Source: Bin87 sp963666415
GTDB taxonomy: Bacteria; Chloroflexota; Dehalococcoidia; Lucifugimonadales; UBA3495
Direction of reading: 5' to 3'
NCBI GenBank assembly: GCA_963666415.2
Contig: CAXXPD010000003.1
Span: 248,001 to 312,000 of the forward strand
DNA: 64,000 nucleotides
How positions within the stretch are numbered: position 1 is the stretch's first letter; the number at the start of each line of letters is the position of its first letter. The notes below the pieces were generated by a model. That model was not told the DNA's origin, ran no database searches, and saw only the letters and a list, made by a program, of their open reading frames with translations. Positions 18,264-26,935 of this stretch are shown here, piece after piece. The position numbers and the translations under genes are program-made.

Positions 18264-19043
18264 TCAGCCGCGCGTAAAATCCGGCATGAAATACTCTCGC
18301 GTCGGGTCTTCGGGCATCCCGGGCATGGGCGCCGGTACGATACCGTCACTCTCCAGAGCCGAGCGCACGATACCTTTGTTGAACGGGCTGATGTCTTCGT
18401 TGGTCATAAATTCCTGGACGGGCATCCACAGGCACTCTTCAATCTCTTTCTCACCCATCCTGATCTCGGTGGACAATGCACGCAGCCGGCACACGAAGTA
18501 GATGTCCGACTTGCCGTAGCGGTAGCCGTGCCAGTGCCGGAAACAGGTGAGGGCCTCAAACTCGGCCTCAACGCCGGTCTCCTCCAGCACCTCCCTCACG
18601 ATGGAATCGACGAGGTGTTCGCCCGGTTCCAGCGCGCCGCCGGGTAATTTGTAGAAAGGAGGTCGGTTGTCAATGCGATACCGCTCGCACACCACCAGCA
18701 ATTCGTCCTGATCATTCACCACAACCCCTCCCGCACCGATGTAATGGGTGGCATAGTTGGGGACGTAGGAACCGGGGATGAGGGACAGCGTGGCAGTCAG
18801 GTAGTCGTTGCCGGCGTGGTGATACACGAAGCCGCGTGCCGTGGCGATCGGCACATGGGATGCCAGCGCGATGGGGATATCTACCCAGGCCACTTCGTAA
18901 CCCGCCTGGTGCCATTCGGAAATCGACGCATCCAGCCGGGCCGCAAAGTCGGCGGGTTCCGGCGGAATTTCGGCGGTATTAACCACTACCCCACGGAAAG
19001 GGTTGGGCGTAGCGGCAAGCGGAGCAACCAAAATGCACCTCAT
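18264..19043 (-). CDS. NUDIX hydrolase with NUDT6-like N-terminal domain
   Basis: About 259 residues. The N-terminal domain (FAARLDASISEWHQAGYEVAW; GFVYHHAGNDYLTATLSLIP; NYATHYIGAGGVV) is the pre-NUDIX region of the NUDT6 / plant Nudix type. The NUDIX box runs GGALEPGEHLVDSIVREVLE followed by ETGVEAEF, matching GX5EX7REUXEEXGU with all metal-binding Glu in place. It hydrolyses a nucleoside diphosphate linked to some moiety. I place the start at ATG 19041-19043, which begins the conserved domain; the frame stays open further upstream across the divergent promoter. A weak or missing ribosome site leaves the start uncertain. Confidence 0.85.
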   Translation of the reverse strand: MRCILVAPLAATPNPFRGVVVNTAEIPPEPADFAARLDASISEWHQAGYEVAWVDIPIALASHVPIATARGFVYHHAGNDYLTATLSLIPGSYVPNYATHYIGAGGVVVNDQDELLVVCERYRIDNRPPFYKLPGGALEPGEHLVDSIVREVLEETGVEAEFEALTCFRHWHGYRYGKSDIYFVCRLRALSTEIRMGEKEIEECLWMPVQEFMTNEDISPFNKGIVRSALESDGIVPAPMPGMPEDPTREYFMPDFTRG

Positions 19044-19201
19044 CAGGCAATTGGCATTGTGGGATCCATCGGCTCGACTGAACGACAGCTTCCCACCTGG
19101 AGCCGGCGGCAGTATAGCATACAGTATGGACGCGACCCTTCCCGCACGATTCGCGATTGTCGGGTTTGTCGGCTCACCCAGATCTTTTGCTGCTAACAGT
19201 A

Positions 19202-19230
19202 TTGACACTAACGAACCCAGTAAATACAAT
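19202..19230 (+). promoter_or_regulatory. Near-consensus sigma-70 promoter for the peptide ABC importer
   Basis: TTGACA (19202-19207), a 17-base spacer, and TACAAT (19225-19230). Predicted transcription start near 19237 leaves a leader of about 180 bases before the lipoprotein gene. The leader includes GGAATACT (19270-19277) and its inverted copy AGTATTCC (19349-19356). Confidence 0.75.
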
Positions 19231-19418
19231 CAGGATCGCTTTCGGAATCATGGAGCCAGTATTTTAGCAAGGAATACTATCGATATTGACCGAATTGATA
19301 CTGTGATGGGCCATCATCAAAATCACCTGATTCCCGTCGCTAGAATCGCGAGTATTCCGGGTTACAAAGACGATAAATCGGCGTTCCAGACTCTATATTG
19401 AAACTCAGGAGAGAAATC

Positions 19419-21221
19419 ATGCCCCATCGTTCCCGTTTGTCCCTCGTGCCGGTGATTGGCGCAGTTTTATCGCTGTCGCTGATGCTGACCATCGCCTGTG
19501 GCGGCGCAGAAGCTCCGGCTGATTCTGGCGCTGCGCCTAGTGGTGATTCACAAAGCCAGCCGGCAGCGCAACCCACCACCGTGATGGCTGATACGGCCAC
19601 CCCCACCCCGCTCCCAGCCTCATTGCCCACGGAAGTTCTGGTTAACCCCATCACGCAAGACGCTTACCTCAATGCGGTGAGGGGCGGAATCCTGCGGCGT
19701 GGCGGCTACGGCGACCCCTCGCACTACGACCTAATGCAAGTTTCCAGCGTGTCCAACTCGTTCAAACAGATGATGCTGCTCAACGGCCTCCTGCGGTACA
19801 ACCCACTTGACGCCGGCCAGACCATCATCCAGGACCTGGCCACCGACTGGAGCGTCTCTGAGGACGGAAGCGTTTGGACTTTCCCGCTGCGCGAGGACAT
19901 CAAGTTCCACGACGGCACCATTATGACCGCCGATGACGTTGCTGCGTCTTGGGAACGCGTGCTAAACCCGCCGTCGGGCACCGTTAGCGCCCGCAAGGGT
20001 CTTTACGATCCCTTTGGTCCTACGGTAGCGGTTATTGACCCTTTAACGGTTGAATTCACCTTCGCGAAAGCGCCGCCGCTGAACTACGGCTTGAACGCCT
20101 TCGCCCTGGAATGGCATGGCGTTTTCCCCAAGTCTTTCCTGGAAGAAAATAACTATGACCTCAAGCTCAACGGCCAGAATGCTCCCGGTACCGGCGCGTT
20201 TCGGTTCCTGGAACACAAGGCAGGCGAGGTTTGGAAGAACGAAGCGTTCCCGGATTATTGGAACGAGGGTTTGCCTTACCTGGATGAAGTCTGGACCTAT
20301 CCGCTTGGCTCGCCCACCAACCGCTCCGCAGCGCTGCTGGCAGGCAACGTGGACTATGCCCAGACTATCGACCCCGCTGCATACGAACTCATCCAAAGCG
20401 ACGACAAATTCAAAGACCAGTTCGTAGGCCAGCCGTTCTCGTCTTACTCCTATTTCGCCATCTGGTTCAACACCGATCGTGAGCCCTGGAACGATCCCAA
20501 GGTTCGCCGGGCCATGTGGCTGGCCATTGACCGCGACGCTATTCACGACGTAGGCACCGAATGGCTGTTTGGATTCAAGGGCGGCACGGGCTGGACGTTC
20601 CCGGACCAGGCCTTCGAGTTGCCCCAGGAAGAGATTGACGCCCGGTTGATATTCGACCGTCCGGCCGCCGAAGTTGAGGCGCAACGCCTCATGGAGGAAG
20701 CCGGCTACGGGGACGGGATCAAAAATGTTGACTTGCTGTGGCGCGCCGGCCCATACCGCGAAGCTGCCGCACAGGTCGCCCAGCTGGAGTTCCGGCGGAT
20801 TCTGGGCATTGAGTCCGAACTTCGTGCGGCCCCGTTCGCTGTCTGGTTTGAAGAACTGGCCAACCGTAACTTTGACATTACACTGGGTGCCATAGCATCC
20901 CCGTTCATTGACCCATCAGCTTATCTGAATAGCTGGTACCGCTGTGGCGGCGGCGAAAACCATTCCCACTATTGCAACCCGGAATTCGACGCCATAATGG
21001 ATCTGGTTGACGTTGAGCCGGATCAGGAAAAACGCTACGAACTCGTGCAACAGGCGACCGCAATTCTGGATGCAGACCCGCCCACCGTTGAGTTCTGGTA
21101 CAACCGCACCTTGGCCGGATGGCGCACCTGCGTACACGGAATCGAGGGCAAGAACGGCGCACTCGTTCACAACCTGGACCGCATGGATACGGTCTGGATG
21201 GATGGCGAGTGTCAACAGTAA
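19419..21221 (+). CDS. Peptide/nickel-type ABC transporter substrate-binding lipoprotein (SBP_bac_5)
   Basis: A 600-residue extracytoplasmic binding protein. The signal ends in LMLTIACGGAEAP, a lipobox with Cys near residue 28. A Pro/Thr/Ala-rich linker reaches about residue 75. Then come family blocks WSVSEDGSVWTFPLREDIKF, HDGTIMTADDVAASWERVL, PWNDPKVRRAMWLAIDRDAI and a C-terminal lobe ending DTVWMDGECQQ. ATG 19419 has AGGAGAG at 19407-19413, better than the ATG at 19398. The gene heads the importer operon behind a strong promoter. The ligand could be a peptide, sugar or opine; not decidable. Confidence 0.92.
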   Translation: MPHRSRLSLVPVIGAVLSLSLMLTIACGGAEAPADSGAAPSGDSQSQPAAQPTTVMADTATPTPLPASLPTEVLVNPITQDAYLNAVRGGILRRGGYGDPSHYDLMQVSSVSNSFKQMMLLNGLLRYNPLDAGQTIIQDLATDWSVSEDGSVWTFPLREDIKFHDGTIMTADDVAASWERVLNPPSGTVSARKGLYDPFGPTVAVIDPLTVEFTFAKAPPLNYGLNAFALEWHGVFPKSFLEENNYDLKLNGQNAPGTGAFRFLEHKAGEVWKNEAFPDYWNEGLPYLDEVWTYPLGSPTNRSAALLAGNVDYAQTIDPAAYELIQSDDKFKDQFVGQPFSSYSYFAIWFNTDREPWNDPKVRRAMWLAIDRDAIHDVGTEWLFGFKGGTGWTFPDQAFELPQEEIDARLIFDRPAAEVEAQRLMEEAGYGDGIKNVDLLWRAGPYREAAAQVAQLEFRRILGIESELRAAPFAVWFEELANRNFDITLGAIASPFIDPSAYLNSWYRCGGGENHSHYCNPEFDAIMDLVDVEPDQEKRYELVQQATAILDADPPTVEFWYNRTLAGWRTCVHGIEGKNGALVHNLDRMDTVWMDGECQQ

Positions 21222-21247
21222 CCCATATTCGAAGCGTAGTAGTTATA

Positions 21248-21276
21248 ATGGCGGGCAACCGAACGTCGCCCGCCAT
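21248..21276 (+). terminator. Intercistronic hairpin between binding protein and permease genes
   Basis: ATGGCGGGC (21248-21256) pairs perfectly with GCCCGCCAT (21268-21276) around an 11-base loop. No T-run follows. In importer operons such stems commonly protect the binding-protein mRNA or partly terminate transcription, giving more binding protein than permease. Confidence 0.6.
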
Positions 21277-21321
21277 CCAGAACCATTCTAGCCGGTCACA
21301 CTCACTCCGAGATAAATTCTG

Positions 21322-22278
21322 ATGCAAAAATATGTCCTGCGCAGAGTTGTGTTGGCCATCCCGGCGCTTATTGGCCTCACTATTATCATCTTCCTGGTAA
21401 TGCGCATACTGCCGGGCGACGTGCTCACGGTAATGTTTGGTGAGGAAGGAACCCTTCAGCTTAGCGAGGAAGACCGTACGCGCATTATCGCCAGCTTGGG
21501 CCTCGACAAGCCCATCTACCTGCAGTATGTGGACTGGCTGCAAGACATCGTCACGTTGAAGCTCGGCCAATCTTTCTGGCGCTCCAGTTCAGTAATGGAT
21601 CTCGTAATTAGTCGTGGCCCAATCACGCTCGAAATCGCTATTATTTCGGTAATTTTGTCGTGGGTGGTTGGCCTGCCAGTGGGCATTCTGGCGGCAATGA
21701 AACGAAACAGTATGATGGACTATGTCGGCCGGTTTTTCTCCATACTTTTCCTCGCCATCCCCAACTTTTGGCTGGGCACGCTAATTGTGCTGGCTCTGGT
21801 GTTGACGCTGCAATGGAAAGCGCCGCTGGAAGTGACCGACCTGTGGGAAAATCCATGGCTAAACCTGCAAATCGTGTGGGGGCCGGCTTTGGTGTTGGGT
21901 ATTGGCCAAGCCGCTTACGTTTCCCGCATGGCGCGGTCGGCGCTGCTTGAGACCATCCACGAGGATTACATACGGACGGCGCGGGCAAAGGGGTTGGCCG
22001 AGCGAGTGGTAATCGCCCGCCACGCCCTGCGTAATGCCATTATGCCGGTGATTACACTCTCCGGCGTTTTGCTCGGATTCCTCATTGGAGGTTCGGTGGC
22101 GGTGGAGCAGGCTTTTGGAGTGCCCGGCCTGGGTCGGACCCTGGTGTTCGCCTTCCTGGAGCGCGATTATGTAGTGATCCAGAACCTGGTGTTGATATAT
22201 GGCGTCATATTCGTGTTGACCAATCTGCTGGTTGACATTTCTTACGCATGGATCGACCCCCGTATCCGATACAGCTAA
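21322..22278 (+). CDS. Peptide-type ABC transporter permease, DppB-like
   Basis: A 318-residue inner-membrane permease with about six transmembrane segments. The start MQKYVLRRVVLAIPALIGLT and RILPGDV are typical of DppB/OppB. The EAA loop is YIRTARAKGLAERVVIARHA, where the ATPase docks, followed by LRNAIMPVITL. The C-terminus ISYAWIDPRIRYS ends as usual. It forms a heterodimer with the next gene product. It lies 100 bases after the binding-protein gene, across a hairpin. Confidence 0.93.
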   Translation: MQKYVLRRVVLAIPALIGLTIIIFLVMRILPGDVLTVMFGEEGTLQLSEEDRTRIIASLGLDKPIYLQYVDWLQDIVTLKLGQSFWRSSSVMDLVISRGPITLEIAIISVILSWVVGLPVGILAAMKRNSMMDYVGRFFSILFLAIPNFWLGTLIVLALVLTLQWKAPLEVTDLWENPWLNLQIVWGPALVLGIGQAAYVSRMARSALLETIHEDYIRTARAKGLAERVVIARHALRNAIMPVITLSGVLLGFLIGGSVAVEQAFGVPGLGRTLVFAFLERDYVVIQNLVLIYGVIFVLTNLLVDISYAWIDPRIRYS

Positions 22279-22303
22279 CCAACCGCGTAACAGGAGCGTC
22301 TTC

Positions 22304-23230
22304 GTGGCACAGGAAACTAACATCACTACTACCGGACCCGCTGGCGAAGTTCTCGTCCAACAAGGGGCGACACATCGACCCGGCTGGCTGCCGGGCATCG
22401 TTAATTTTAGCCGACGCAACCCGTTGGGGGCGATCAGTGCGGTTCTGATTATCATCGTACTCAGCGTCGCCATTTTTGCGCCGGTAGTCGCCACCCACGA
22501 CCCGATACTGGAAGCCGACTTCAAGTCCTTGCGCGAGGCGCCTACCGCCGATCACTGGCTGGGGACTGACGATATCGGCCGTGACCTTTACAGCCGTATT
22601 GTGCATGGCGCGCGCGTGTCGTTGTTTATTGCCTTTATGGCGGTTATGGTCGGGGATCTCTTTGGCGCGGCTTGGGGTGTGGCCACCGGATACATCGGTG
22701 GGCGCTTCGATATGTACAGTCAACGGTTCCTGGAAGTGCTAATGTCTTTCCCCACGCTGATTCTGGCAATGCTCCTAGTGCTGGCGATGGGGGCCGGCGT
22801 TTGGACTGTAATCGTTGCCATCAGCATAACCAGAATTCCGTTGTCGGTCCGCGTGGTACGCTCAGTAACTCTTAGCGTCAAGGAAAATGCTTACGTGGAT
22901 GCAGCCATGGCCATCGGCGCATCCAATATTCGCGTCATGATCTACCACGTTGCTCCTCAATGTGTGGCCCCCTGGCTCGTGCTGGCAACTGCTCACCTGG
23001 GATCGGTCATCATCCTGGAAGCGTCCCTCGGATTCCTGGGTGTAGGCGTGCCGCTGCCAACTGCAACCTGGGGCAATATGTTGGGTGGAACCGTGTCGGC
23101 CGGCCTGTTCCCCCGCTGGTGGATGGTACTGTTCCCCGGACTGGCCATCACTATCGCAGTGCTGGCCTTCAACCTGTTTGGCGATTCGATCCGCGACGTG
23201 CTGGACCCCAAGTTGCGCGGACGAACGTAG
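22304..23230 (+). CDS. Peptide-type ABC transporter permease, DppC-like
   Basis: A 308-residue permease. GTG 22304 is chosen because AGGAG lies at 22292-22296. After a hydrophilic N-terminus, the DppC-type block HWLGTDDIGRDLYSRIVHGA precedes the membrane core. The EAA-type loop is NAYVDAAMAIGASNIRVMIY, and the ending FGDSIRDVLDPKLRGRT is diagnostic. The two ATPase genes (DppD/DppF) that usually follow are missing; transcription runs on into an unrelated beta-propeller gene. The importer must borrow ATPases encoded elsewhere. Confidence 0.93.
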   Translation: MAQETNITTTGPAGEVLVQQGATHRPGWLPGIVNFSRRNPLGAISAVLIIIVLSVAIFAPVVATHDPILEADFKSLREAPTADHWLGTDDIGRDLYSRIVHGARVSLFIAFMAVMVGDLFGAAWGVATGYIGGRFDMYSQRFLEVLMSFPTLILAMLLVLAMGAGVWTVIVAISITRIPLSVRVVRSVTLSVKENAYVDAAMAIGASNIRVMIYHVAPQCVAPWLVLATAHLGSVIILEASLGFLGVGVPLPTATWGNMLGGTVSAGLFPRWWMVLFPGLAITIAVLAFNLFGDSIRDVLDPKLRGRT

Positions 23231-23262
23231 GTTTGTCCGCCGCGCTGTCCACGCCCTAACCC

Positions 23263-24582
23263 TTGCAACGCCTCGCCACCACTTCCCGGCCGGCGTCAAC
23301 TTGGCGCAGGTTTCTCAGAAACTCCCGTCTCTGGCTGGTGGTGGTCGCGGCGTTGATTGGGCTTTTTGCCTTCCTGTCCTTCCGAGCCTGGCAGGTTGGT
23401 CCGTTGCTCTTCCCGCCGCCCCAGGCCACCGGCAGTTCCCAGCTCGCTGGGTTTGCGGCGGACTGGCCCACCGGACGCCACGACCTGGGCGGCACCGGGG
23501 CCACCGGAGTGGCCGCCCCCACCCCACCCCTGACCCCGTTGTGGGAGCTGGACGCTCCGGGAATCATATCCGCAACACCAGCGGTGGTGGGCACGGTCAT
23601 GTACATCACGACCGAGGACGGCATCGCCGCCGCCCTCGATACCGCCAGTGGCGATACCCTGTGGAGCTACGATATCAACTCCCCTTCGGACAGCGCTCCG
23701 GCGGTATCGGATCAGGCGGTTTATCTGGGAGCGCGCAACCACCGCATCCTGGCGCTGGACCGGGAGACTGGTTCGCTGTTGTGGGAGCGGAACCTGGGCA
23801 ACATCGTTCTGGCGTCGCCCACCGTGGCCGACGGCACCGTGTACGTCGGCTCCACCAACAGCCTGCTGGAAGCGTTGGACGCCGCCACCGGAGAACCCCG
23901 CTGGTCGACAAGAACCAACGGCTGGTTGGTGAGCCACGTCGCCACCGACGGCGAGGTGGTCGCCGCCACTTCCCTGGGCGAACGGTTCATCACCGCCGAC
24001 CCGGACACGGGCAGACGCCGTCTCAATTTCTTCACGGGCACCCCCGTCGCCGGCGGGCCGATCATCGCCGACGGGCGCGCCTACTTTGTCACCAATCGCG
24101 GGGGTGTCTGGGCAGTTGACCCCCGGGCGGTTAGCCGTCCATTCAGCCGGTTCGCTTACGTTGCCAAGGTCAACTTCTTTGCCTGGCGGTTGCGCGATGA
24201 CCCTCCGCGACAGGTTGGCAGCATTTGGGTGGGTTCGGCGCGTGGTCGGGTGAAACACAGTCCGGTATACGCCAATGGCAACCTGATGGTCGTCAACGAA
24301 GCGGGGCGTATTACGGCGTTCAACGCCGCGTCTGGTGAAGTGATTTGGGATCGGGAGCTGGAAGTCGAAGTCGTTGCCGAACCGGTGGCCGCTGGCGAAG
24401 CGCTGCTCATTGCCACCAACGACCGACGCCTGCTCGCGTTCGATACGTCTACCGGCGCAACGGTGTGGGAACATGATCTGGTGAACGTGAACCTGTCAGC
24501 GGCGCCGGCGATCGCAGATGGTACCCTGTATCTAACCACTTCCGATGGGCGATTGCTGGCGATGCGCAGCCAGGCTCCGTGA
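23263..24582 (+). CDS. Membrane-anchored PQQ-like beta-propeller protein
   Basis: About 439 residues. One N-terminal transmembrane helix (LWLVVVAALIGLFAFLSF, about residues 23-40) is followed by a surface-exposed propeller made of repeated blades. Each has the pattern 'VYVGS...LLALDAATGEPRWS', for example AAALDTASGDTLWSYDI, ILALDRETGSLLWERNL, ITAFNAASGEVIWDREL and LLAFDTSTGATVWEHDL. No PQQ-enzyme active-site motif is visible, so it is more likely a scaffold or a BamB-like protein than a dehydrogenase. The only in-frame start before the helix is TTG 23263, just after a stop (23257-23259); the start is therefore uncertain. Confidence 0.8.
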   Translation: MQRLATTSRPASTWRRFLRNSRLWLVVVAALIGLFAFLSFRAWQVGPLLFPPPQATGSSQLAGFAADWPTGRHDLGGTGATGVAAPTPPLTPLWELDAPGIISATPAVVGTVMYITTEDGIAAALDTASGDTLWSYDINSPSDSAPAVSDQAVYLGARNHRILALDRETGSLLWERNLGNIVLASPTVADGTVYVGSTNSLLEALDAATGEPRWSTRTNGWLVSHVATDGEVVAATSLGERFITADPDTGRRRLNFFTGTPVAGGPIIADGRAYFVTNRGGVWAVDPRAVSRPFSRFAYVAKVNFFAWRLRDDPPRQVGSIWVGSARGRVKHSPVYANGNLMVVNEAGRITAFNAASGEVIWDRELEVEVVAEPVAAGEALLIATNDRRLLAFDTSTGATVWEHDLVNVNLSAAPAIADGTLYLTTSDGRLLAMRSQAP

Positions 24583-24584
24583 TG

Positions 24585-24613
24585 TTGACGCGTTTTGCGG
24601 CCCAACCTATACT
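24585..24613 (+). promoter_or_regulatory. Sigma-70 promoter for the methyltransferase gene
   Basis: TTGACG (24585-24590), 17-base spacer, TATACT (24608-24613), starting just after the beta-propeller stop codon. Predicted transcription start near 24620, with the ATG at 24656. Confidence 0.7.
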
Positions 24614-24655
24614 CGCCGCAATTAAGTCAATCTCCGAGAGTAGGCAAGCGCAATC

Positions 24656-25480
24656 ATGACCCAAGCCACACCCCACCAGAGAGACATCGCCGGCGAATCC
24701 TGGGACCCGGGGCAGTACCTCAAATTCGCTGATCACCGGCTCCGGCCCGCTTTGGACCTGATGGGTCGCATTCCGCTGGAAAATCCGAAAGTCATTTATG
24801 ACCTGGGCTGTGGCAGCGGCAACGTGGCACGCCTGCTCGCCGACCGTTGGCCCGCCGCCGATATTGTTGGCGTTGACAACTCGCCCGAGATGCTCACCGA
24901 GGCTGCCGATTCACCGTCCCGGGTGCGATGGGAATACGGCGACCTGGCCGACTGGAAACCCGACGCCTCGCCTTCAGTCCTGTACTCGAATGCTGTTATA
25001 CAGTGGGTGCCCGACCACCAGGAACTCATTCCCCGCCTGTGGGCGATGTTGCCGTCTGGCGGATGCCTGGCTGTGCAGGCCCCGATGAGTTGGGATATGC
25101 CATCTCACCACATCATGCGCGAAACTCTGGCGGACGGCGGAACCGGCGGGAAACCCATCGGGAGCGCAGAATTGCGGGAGGCAGTCGGCAATCGGTGGGT
25201 GCAGGATCCTGATTTCTACTATGACCTGCTGGCCCCCAACGCTACCCATCTGGATGTGTGGACCACCGAGTATCAGCACGTTTTGACTGGCGACGATGCC
25301 GTTCTGGAGTGGGTAACGAGCACCGGCCTGCGGCCCATCCTCAATGGCCTGAACGACGCCGACCGCGACGTCTATCGGGAAGAGTACCGTCGGCGGCTCA
25401 ACCGGCAATATCCCAGGCGGGCTGACGGAGCTACCCTGTACCCCTTCCAGCGTCTGTTCTTCGTCGCCATCCGGGCATAA
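24656..25480 (+). CDS. tam: Trans-aconitate 2-methyltransferase-like SAM methyltransferase
   Basis: A 274-residue class I methyltransferase. The SAM site is VIYDLGCGSGNVARLLADRW with acidic VGVDNSPEML after the next strand. The WDPGQYLKFADHRLRPALDL start and SNAVIQWVPDHQELIPRL plus GGCLAVQAPMSWDMPSH are close to the Tam family pattern. Tam methylates trans-aconitate formed from cis-aconitate, relieving aconitase inhibition. It has its own promoter. Symbol given on family resemblance; a related carboxylic acid could be the true substrate. Confidence 0.8.
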   Translation: MTQATPHQRDIAGESWDPGQYLKFADHRLRPALDLMGRIPLENPKVIYDLGCGSGNVARLLADRWPAADIVGVDNSPEMLTEAADSPSRVRWEYGDLADWKPDASPSVLYSNAVIQWVPDHQELIPRLWAMLPSGGCLAVQAPMSWDMPSHHIMRETLADGGTGGKPIGSAELREAVGNRWVQDPDFYYDLLAPNATHLDVWTTEYQHVLTGDDAVLEWVTSTGLRPILNGLNDADRDVYREEYRRRLNRQYPRRADGATLYPFQRLFFVAIRA

Positions 25481-25498
25481 ATCTCAGCGATACACCGG

Positions 25499-25520
25499 AT
25501 GTGCGGAATGATTCGCACAT
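25499..25520. promoter_or_regulatory. Palindrome ATGTGCG-N8-CGCACAT downstream of tam
   Basis: A perfect 7-base inverted repeat with an 8-base loop, 19 bases after the stop codon. It could be a weak terminator or an operator for the epimerase gene downstream. Confidence 0.4.
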
Positions 25521-25538
25521 CGTTGCGCAACTCCTGCT

Positions 25539-25572
25539 CATTGATGTTACCTATACATTGATGTTACTTACA
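25539..25572 (+). repeat. Two 17-bp-phased direct repeats before the epimerase gene
   Basis: CATTGATGTTAC starts at 25539 and again at 25556, exactly 17 bases apart. They end 21 bases before the ATG at 25593, so they overlap the likely promoter or leader. They could be a regulator binding pair. Confidence 0.45.
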
Positions 25573-25592
25573 CACTCCTCAAGAGGTGCAAC

Positions 25593-26531
25593 ATGACGGT
25601 TTTAGTAATGGGCGGCGCCGGATTCATCGGCCCACGGGTGATTCGGAAGCTGGTGGAACGCGGTGAACAGGTTTACGCCACTGACATTAACCCTTTGCCC
25701 GACATCCCCGGTGTTGAACGCGACGCAATCCGGAGCGCCCGCGTTGACATCACTGATTTCGAGCAGGTAACGCGTTCCATCGTGGAAGCCGAGCCTGACC
25801 GCATCATCAACCTGGCCTACCTGCTGGGCGGTGGCGAGGGCAACCCTCACCACCAGATGCGCCTGAACATCCTCGGCATGGATAACTGCTTCGAAGCGGC
25901 GCGCCTGTTGGAGGTAAACCGGGTGGTTTATGCCAGTTCGGTGGCGGTCAGCGGACAGCAGTCAAACTTCGGCGACCGCCTGGCCACCGAGGACGACGGC
26001 ACCTTCGGCTCCAGCCAGTACGCCGTGCACAAGATTTTCAACGAGTTCCAGGCCAAGATGTTCAACGAAAACTACGGTATGTCCATCACCGGTATCCGTC
26101 CGGCCAACGTGACCGGCCCTGACAAGGTGCGCGGCTCGGTCGACCATGTGCGCTGCGTAACGCTGCCCGCGCGCGGCGAACCGGTCAGCTTTCCCTACCA
26201 GGAGATGATGCGGCTGCCCATCCACGTTGAGGACATCGCCGAGGCCTTCGTCCGCGTGTCCCTGGTCGACCGCAGCGAGTCTCCGGTGTACAACTCCGGC
26301 GGTACGGCAATCAGCCTGGGCCACCTGGCCGAGATGGTGCGAGGCTACCTGCCCGACGCACAGATCAGCTTCGACGACCCTGGCGGACGGGAACACTCCG
26401 GCAACTACCTGGTGGACAACAGCCGCCTGCTGAATGAGTTTGAACTGGCCTATGCGCCACTATCTCAGCGCGTGCTGGAAATTATCAACGACGTGCGCGC
26501 CGACGAGGGGCTGCCGCTGATTACGGGCTAG
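25593..26531 (+). CDS. NAD-dependent epimerase/dehydratase family protein
   Basis: A 312-residue extended SDR. The Rossmann motif MGGAGFIGPRVIRKL lies at residues 6-20, an Asp for NAD (ATDIN) follows the second strand, and the catalytic motif is SSQYAVHKIFNEF (YxxxK). ITGIRPANVTGP is the substrate-domain entry. AYLLGGGEGN in place of the usual 'AA..' loop hints at a non-sugar or unusual sugar substrate. AGAGGTG sits just upstream of ATG 25593. No sugar-pathway genes adjoin it. Confidence 0.88.
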   Translation: MTVLVMGGAGFIGPRVIRKLVERGEQVYATDINPLPDIPGVERDAIRSARVDITDFEQVTRSIVEAEPDRIINLAYLLGGGEGNPHHQMRLNILGMDNCFEAARLLEVNRVVYASSVAVSGQQSNFGDRLATEDDGTFGSSQYAVHKIFNEFQAKMFNENYGMSITGIRPANVTGPDKVRGSVDHVRCVTLPARGEPVSFPYQEMMRLPIHVEDIAEAFVRVSLVDRSESPVYNSGGTAISLGHLAEMVRGYLPDAQISFDDPGGREHSGNYLVDNSRLLNEFELAYAPLSQRVLEIINDVRADEGLPLITG

Positions 26532-26935
26532 CTCCATCCCCATTGCCCGTACGGGCGTGGGGGAAACAGACGGCCATACCTCCTCTCCCTTGATGGGAGA
26601 GGGTTGGTGTGAGGTGAACTCGCCGCGAGCAGTAGCAGGGACGACGGGCGGCTCGCCATTGCTATTCATTCATGCGGCTAATTCATGAACAGCTACCTGT
26701 TGGAGTATGCCATCAGGGACGTTCCCCAAACCGGCGAAAACGCAAAAACCGCCGCCACCGCCGGCTCCCCACCCAAAAAATAAGACCACCCTGCGGCGGA
26801 CTCCCCCAGCCCGCCCCGGCTTGCCGCCGCACCACATCCCCCATATAATGCGGCCATAACGGTTCAACAGGCTGCGCAACTCCACGAGTGCGTGCCGCGG
26901 ACAATCCAAAGAGTTTGCACGGAGGAGGTTCCCCA
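26532..26935. other. Intergenic region with one dispersed palindrome and a promoter
   Basis: About 400 bases holding a copy of the CCTCTCCC...GGGAGAGGG palindrome (26578-26615) and the promoter of the next gene. I see no gene here; short frames have no ribosome site. Confidence 0.6.
26821..26849 (+). promoter_or_regulatory. Sigma-70 promoter for the second LLM oxidoreductase
   Basis: TTGCCG (26821-26826), 17-base spacer, TATAAT (26844-26849). Predicted transcription start near 26856. Confidence 0.65.

Noticed and set aside
16844..18277. A 477-residue plus-strand frame opposite the XDH large subunit
   Set aside because: It is antisense to a well-conserved gene, has no ribosome site or recognisable fold, and its Gly/His-rich composition is what a GC-rich complementary strand produces.
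23296..24474. A 392-residue minus-strand frame opposite the beta-propeller gene
   Set aside because: The plus-strand blades are clear repeated motifs; the reverse frame has no fold and mirrors their codon bias.
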